A stretch of 64,000 nucleotides of DNA, from the NCBI RefSeq assembly GCF_016907995.1, contig NZ_JAFBDA010000003.1:62001-126000 (forward strand). Reading direction: 5' to 3'. Source of the DNA: Clostridium sardiniense. Its GTDB lineage: Bacteria; Bacillota; Clostridia; Clostridiales; Clostridiaceae. Position numbers and translations under genes: made by a program. The notes below the pieces were generated by a model. The model was not told the DNA's origin, ran no database searches, and saw only the letters and a list, made by a program, of their open reading frames with translations. Shown piece after piece: positions 60,243-64,000 of this stretch (its first letter is position 1; each line of letters begins with the position of its first letter).

Positions 60243-60587
60243 TTACCTATATTCTGCGCCTGCATCGACCTTTGTTACTTGAACTGCAACCATTTCTTCA
60301 GTAGTTCCATTTATTATTTCATGCCATTCACCTGTTTTTACAAAAACAACAGCACCTGGATCTACATTATGTGATTTATCACCAACTAACATTTTTCCTT
60401 CACCCTTTAAGAATACAAAGATTTGCTCACCCTTAGGATGTCTATGAGATCTTAATATTTGATTAGGCTTAAAGTAGTATACTTCTGATGTTATATCCTC
60501 ACCTGCAAAAACTGGTATCTTAGGTACAACATCTCCACCAAATTGCTCTAAAGTCCCATCTAATAAGTGTTTTTTAATAACTTCCAT
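60243..60587 (-). CDS. Small cupin-domain protein
   Basis: A 114-residue single-cupin protein. RSHRHPKGEQIFVFLKGEGK holds the two histidines and the glutamate of cupin motif 1. GAVVFVKTGEWHEIIN carries the motif 2 histidine. A divalent metal is likely bound. It is a stand-alone gene between the SDR and the beta-hydroxyacid dehydrogenase. Small cupins of this type occur as isomerases, dioxygenases and sensors; no substrate can be named. Confidence 0.85.
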   Translation of the reverse strand: MEVIKKHLLDGTLEQFGGDVVPKIPVFAGEDITSEVYYFKPNQILRSHRHPKGEQIFVFLKGEGKMLVGDKSHNVDPGAVVFVKTGEWHEIINGTTEEMVAVQVTKVDAGAEYR

Positions 60588-60783
60588 AGTATAAAATCTC
60601 CTTCTAAAATATAATATTTTACTAATTTATATATACCTAGTTTTTCTCTTAAGTCACTTATATTATTCATATATTTATAGTTAAAATTTATATTCTACAA
60701 GATACAATTAATTTATACTTGGACCTATATTTTGAAACAATTAATTTTTGCTTTGTCATTTTTTAATTTGGAATATATAATTT

Positions 60784-61650
60784 TTATTTATTTTCATAAT
60801 ATTTTATTAATGCTTGTGTTCCTAAATCCCCCATTCCTTCATCTTGAAGCTTTTCATACATTTTTAACACATCTTCTAGTATATCTAACTCTAAGTTAAC
60901 ATCCTTTGCTTCATCATCTGCAATTTTCATATCCTTTATATAATGTTTTATAAAGAATCCTGGATCAAAATCTCCTTTAAGCATTCTTGGTGCCATATTA
61001 CTCATTTGCCAGCTTCCAGCAGCACCTTTACTAATACTATCTAACATTTTATCTACATCTAGTCCAACCTTTTTGGAATATGTTATAGCTTCGCATACTC
61101 CAGCTATAGCACCACCTAATGCTATTTGATTTGCCATTTTGGTATGTTGTCCACTTCCAGCTTCACCTTCGTATATTATGTTAGTTCCAAGACTTTTAAA
61201 AACATCTAAACATTCTTCAAAAGCATCTCTGTCTCCACCAACCATAACTGATAACGTAGCATTTTTAGCTCCAACATCTCCTCCTGAAACTGGTGCATCT
61301 AAAGCGAAAATATTTCTTTTCTTTGCTTCATCATAAATCCTAATAGATAACTTTGGACTTGTTGTTGTCATATCTATTAAATATGTTCCTTCTTTTGCAT
61401 TTTCTATTATTCCATCTTCCCTAAAGTAAACTTCCTCTACATCCTTTGGATATCCCACAATAGTTATTACTACATCCTTATCTTTAGCACAACTTTTAAC
61501 ATCATTACACCAAGTTATACCTTCTTCTATTAAATCTAATACCTTACTTTTTGTGCGTGTATAAATTGATACATCAAATCCATTCTTAACTAGATTTCTT
61601 ACCATAGATTTTCCCATTACACCTACACCAATGAATCCTATCTTTTTCAT
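60784..61650 (-). CDS. 3-hydroxyisobutyrate-dehydrogenase-family oxidoreductase
   Basis: A 288-residue beta-hydroxyacid dehydrogenase. The N-terminal Rossmann motif GFIGVGVMGKSM binds NAD(P). Arg32 in YTRTKSK suggests NADP. DAPVSGGDVGAKN is the substrate loop, and Lys171 in GQHTKMANQ is the catalytic base. Close relatives are tartronate semialdehyde (2-hydroxy-3-oxopropionate) reductase and 3-hydroxyisobutyrate dehydrogenase. It stands alone upstream of the cupin gene. The physiological substrate is uncertain. Confidence 0.9.
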   Translation of the reverse strand: MKKIGFIGVGVMGKSMVRNLVKNGFDVSIYTRTKSKVLDLIEEGITWCNDVKSCAKDKDVVITIVGYPKDVEEVYFREDGIIENAKEGTYLIDMTTTSPKLSIRIYDEAKKRNIFALDAPVSGGDVGAKNATLSVMVGGDRDAFEECLDVFKSLGTNIIYEGEAGSGQHTKMANQIALGGAIAGVCEAITYSKKVGLDVDKMLDSISKGAAGSWQMSNMAPRMLKGDFDPGFFIKHYIKDMKIADDEAKDVNLELDILEDVLKMYEKLQDEGMGDLGTQALIKYYENK

Positions 61651-61730
61651 TTATATACCTCCCAAAAATCAAATAGAATATCTTACTAATTACTTTTTAT
61701 TATATCATTATAAAATATATAATTTAGAAT

Positions 61731-61776
61731 ATAAAAAATAGATTCAAGATTACCCTAAAATTATCTTGAATCTATT
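61731..61776 (-). terminator. Terminator of the MetP/MetS operon
   Basis: ATAGATTCAAGAT (61738-61750) and ATCTTGAATCTAT (61763-61775) form a perfect 13-bp stem, followed by a T-run on the minus strand. It lies about 20 bp after the small-subunit stop codon. Confidence 0.9.
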
Positions 61777-61794
61777 TATATAAACTGGTGTAGT

Positions 61795-61914
61795 TTATAC
61801 TAGTTCTTCTCTATCTTTCTTCTCATTATGAAAAAATATTCCTATAGTTAAAATTAATCCTCCCCATAATACAGTTGAGCCTAATGCAAATAATACTAAA
61901 GCCGCTGTTGTCAT
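61795..61914 (-). CDS. MetS-like small subunit of the NSS transporter
   Basis: A 39-residue protein, too short for most gene callers. It starts MTTAALVLFALGSTVLWGG and ends in a charged tail (HNEKKDREELV), giving a single transmembrane helix. This matches the MetS family of small subunits that assist MetP methionine/alanine importers. AAGGGGG nine nt before the ATG and a 36-bp gap after the transporter gene support a real gene in the same operon. Confidence 0.88.
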   Translation of the reverse strand: MTTAALVLFALGSTVLWGGLILTIGIFFHNEKKDREELV

Positions 61915-61950
61915 AAATATATTCCCCCTTTTACTAAGTTAAACCCTATA

Positions 61951-63450
61951 TTATTCTGATATATAATCTTCAATTTGCTTATCCTTCCAAGGTTTCTTTG
62001 AAAGTATTAATGCAGAAATTATTCCAAAAGCTATTACACTCCATCCATATAATAAAAGTTCTGATAAATTATATCCTCCATAAGGTGTTTTAATTTCTGT
62101 AAGAAGGCTTTGAACTAACATAAATATTAATATAGATGGTGTAACATACTTAACTACTACATCCCACCACTTTCCTATGCTAAAATAAGAAACTCCATTA
62201 GTATGAATACGAATCTTCTCTGGAGTTATTATCCAGCCAATTAGAATAACCTCTAATAATCCAACTACAACTATTCCATAGTTATTTATAAAGTTGTCTA
62301 TTATATCTAATAGATATAAACCTGCTCCTGTTGCAAAAAGTGTACTAATTAAAAATCCTATTAAGCATATTGTTGTAACAACTTTATTTCTATTCCATCC
62401 AAACTTATCTTGAAAAGGTGCAGCTACTGCCTGTGTTAAAGATACTGATGATGTTATTCCAGCAAAGATCAAGCATAAGAAAAATAAAGTTCCAAGCAAT
62501 GTACCTATTGATCCCATAGTTGTAAATACTTGCGGAAATACTACAAATGCAAGTCCTACTCCACTTGATACAACTTCTGATACTGATACTCCTTGAGCTG
62601 TTGCCATATATCCTAAAATAGCAAATACTGCTATCGCAGATAAAAATTCAAATCCGCAATTTGCAAATGCAGTCATAAAAGCACTATTATTTATATCTGT
62701 CTTCTTTGGTAGATAACTTGAATAAGTTATCATTATTCCCATAGCCAAACTTAAAGAGAAGAATACTTGTCCGTAGGCCGCAATCCATACCTTTGGTTCC
62801 ATAACCATTGACCAATCTGGAGTAAATAATGTGTTAAGCCCTTTAATTGCACCTTCTAAATTTACAGATCTAACTGCAATTATTATCATAATTACAACTA
62901 GCATAGGCAAAAGTATCTTATTAGCTTTCTCTATTCCCCCTTTAATTCCCTTATAACAAATAAACCAATTTACTATCCATACAAAAGCTATTCCAAGTAA
63001 TATATACCATACAATTCCCCCAAGTTCTAAAGGTGAATTACTTAGGTTTAGAAAATTATTATGGAAAAATGTATTTGTGTCACTTCCCCATCCTTTACTA
63101 AAACTAAGACCTAAGTAATTAGTTGACCAGCTAAGTATCATTGAATAATAAATCAATATTATAAATGCACTTATAGTTGGCCACCATCCAAGCCATTCCC
63201 AACTTTTCTTTCCTCTTGCAATAGCTAGAGGAGTTGACCCCTTATATTTATGCCCCATTCCATATTCTAAAATCAAAAGTGGAATTCCTGCTGTAAATAT
63301 AGCAACGAAGTATGGAATTAAAAAAGCTCCTCCTCCATTTTCATATGCAACATAGGGAAACCTCCATATGTTACCAAGGCCTACTGCCGAACCTACTGCC
63401 GCAAGTATAAATCCAAGTTTTGATCCCCACTCTTCTCTTTTATCCTCCAT
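61951..63450 (-). CDS. Sodium-dependent amino acid transporter (NSS family)
   Basis: A 499-residue neurotransmitter:sodium symporter with 12 transmembrane helices. The TM1 signature is SAVGLGNIWRFPYVAYENGG, with the unwound sodium site. GIPLLILEYGMGH lies in TM2. The C-terminal extension and the adjacent MetS-like gene put it with MetP-type methionine/alanine importers rather than the shorter 11-helix LeuT type. The 352-bp interval upstream carries its AT-rich promoter region. Confidence 0.93.
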   Translation of the reverse strand: MEDKREEWGSKLGFILAAVGSAVGLGNIWRFPYVAYENGGGAFLIPYFVAIFTAGIPLLILEYGMGHKYKGSTPLAIARGKKSWEWLGWWPTISAFIILIYYSMILSWSTNYLGLSFSKGWGSDTNTFFHNNFLNLSNSPLELGGIVWYILLGIAFVWIVNWFICYKGIKGGIEKANKILLPMLVVIMIIIAVRSVNLEGAIKGLNTLFTPDWSMVMEPKVWIAAYGQVFFSLSLAMGIMITYSSYLPKKTDINNSAFMTAFANCGFEFLSAIAVFAILGYMATAQGVSVSEVVSSGVGLAFVVFPQVFTTMGSIGTLLGTLFFLCLIFAGITSSVSLTQAVAAPFQDKFGWNRNKVVTTICLIGFLISTLFATGAGLYLLDIIDNFINNYGIVVVGLLEVILIGWIITPEKIRIHTNGVSYFSIGKWWDVVVKYVTPSILIFMLVQSLLTEIKTPYGGYNLSELLLYGWSVIAFGIISALILSKKPWKDKQIEDYISE

Positions 63451-63802
63451 TTTAATTCCCCCTTTTTATATTTTGTGCTAATACATATGAATCCATTATA
63501 TGTATATTATTACAAATTATTAATTAAATCAATATTTTGTTATTAATTTATATGTTTTAAAGACATTTTATTGATATTGTATGATTAATTATATGATTTT
63601 GTTATCACTTTATTATCAGTCCATAAATTATTTTTTGAATATATAATAATTACTTTAATATAATATTGTAATTATTTTGCATTTTTTATGTTTTTCATTA
63701 AATCAAATTCATTTTAATTCTCTAAAACATTGACTTTAAGATAATATTATATTAGAATTTATCTGATATTGATTATCAATTTAAAAAGAAAAGAGGTCTC
63801 AT
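63451..63802. other. Divergent intergenic region, NSS gene / right-end gene
   Basis: About 350 bp, extremely AT-rich, without a gene on either strand. The right end holds the plus-strand promoter and Fur-like box listed separately. I see no riboswitch; a promoter for the NSS gene must lie within but no pair of hexamers stands out. Confidence 0.6.
63730..63778 (+). promoter_or_regulatory. Promoter with Fur-box-like operator
   Basis: TTGACT (63730-63735), 17 bp, TAGAAT (63753-63758). Just downstream TGATATTGATTATCA (63764-63778) matches the Fur 7-1-7 box TGATAAT-N-ATTATCA at 14 of 15 positions. Bound Fur would block the transcript start, so the gene at 63803 should be induced by low iron. Confidence 0.7.
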
Positions 63803-64000
63803 ATGTATTTAATTTATTCATTAATAGTAGTAATACTCATGTCACTACTATTTACAAAAACAATCAGAAATCATTCTAAGATTTTTTATTCAATCGCCTC
63901 TATAGCAGCTATTGCTACAACTATTTATGAAATTTTAAGATTAACTTCTAATTTAAAATTACAGGGAATTATAGCTAATTTAGAAAAGGCTTCTATGAAG
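63803..64000 (+). CDS. Membrane protein cut by the window edge
   Basis: 66 codons are visible: MYLIYSLIVVILMSLLF, then KTIRNHSKIFYSIASIAAI, and ILRLTSNLKLQGIIAN. There are two hydrophobic segments with a short basic loop. The ATG follows an AAGAGG binding site. The Fur-like box ahead of it points to iron-dependent expression; a ferric-reductase-like membrane protein is one possibility. The family cannot be fixed from this part alone. Confidence 0.7.
   Translation, partial: MYLIYSLIVVILMSLLFTKTIRNHSKIFYSIASIAAIATTIYEILRLTSNLKLQGIIANLEKASMK

Overview
The window comes from a low-GC Firmicute, most probably a gut-associated Clostridium (sensu stricto). The support is its extreme AT richness, strong GGAGG-type ribosome binding sites, clostridial gene families (SipW/BsaA matrix proteins, Se-dependent molybdenum hydroxylase genes, a c-di-GMP-II riboswitch pair) and a bile-acid-type hydroxysteroid dehydrogenase. 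I saw no rRNA, tRNA, CRISPR array, phage block or insertion sequence. Most genes lie on the minus strand.

Layout. 1-3164: SipW-dependent biofilm matrix genes (one protein has an LPRTG anchor) behind a leader with two consecutive c-di-GMP-II riboswitches, each followed by its own terminator; sipW is a separate upstream unit. 3354-6146: DUF969/DUF979 membrane pair, pyroglutamyl peptidase and a gamma-glutamylcyclotransferase. 6416-8786: nucleoside deoxyribosyltransferase, a small unknown protein and a radical SAM protein. 8957-11793: PTS EIIC, a stand-alone RarA-C-like protein and a divergent RpiR regulator. 11912-13032: rhodanese and a membrane Fe-S protein under a CsoR/CstR-like operator.

13118-33866 is the centrepiece, about 21 kb in one direction. 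Genes yqeC, mocA, yqeB and xdhC (maturation of selenium-dependent molybdenum hydroxylases) lead into a sigma-54 activator. Three copies of a 15-bp palindrome and a sigma-54 promoter follow, then ygeX, ygeY, an N-acyl-D-amino-acid deacylase homologue, ssnA, an NCS2 purine permease, a PreA-like dihydropyrimidine dehydrogenase, a hydantoinase, a fused xanthine dehydrogenase and ridA. A BtuCD-type ABC importer with a small NTPase, possibly for molybdate or tungstate, comes last. Together this looks like an anaerobic purine/urate degradation unit with its own cofactor supply and regulator.

33887-47938: decayed gene remnants including a GH18 chitinase, an FAD oxidoreductase, a PAP2 phosphatase, mgtA behind an unusually long leader (M-box, terminator, second structured segment with a 35-codon ORF, second terminator), asnB, and a sensory system (response regulator, histidine kinase, DUF3919-like protein, binding protein) next to an organophosphate antiporter. 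47612-51794: vitamin B12 importer under a cobalamin riboswitch, and a DUF1097 protein. 51971-57682: complete 2-aminoethylphosphonate uptake and degradation operon. 57918-61650: pirin/MarR pair with matching operators, hydroxysteroid-dehydrogenase-like SDR, cupin, and a beta-hydroxyacid dehydrogenase. 61795-64000: MetS/MetP-type amino acid symporter and the start of a membrane protein behind a Fur-box-like site.
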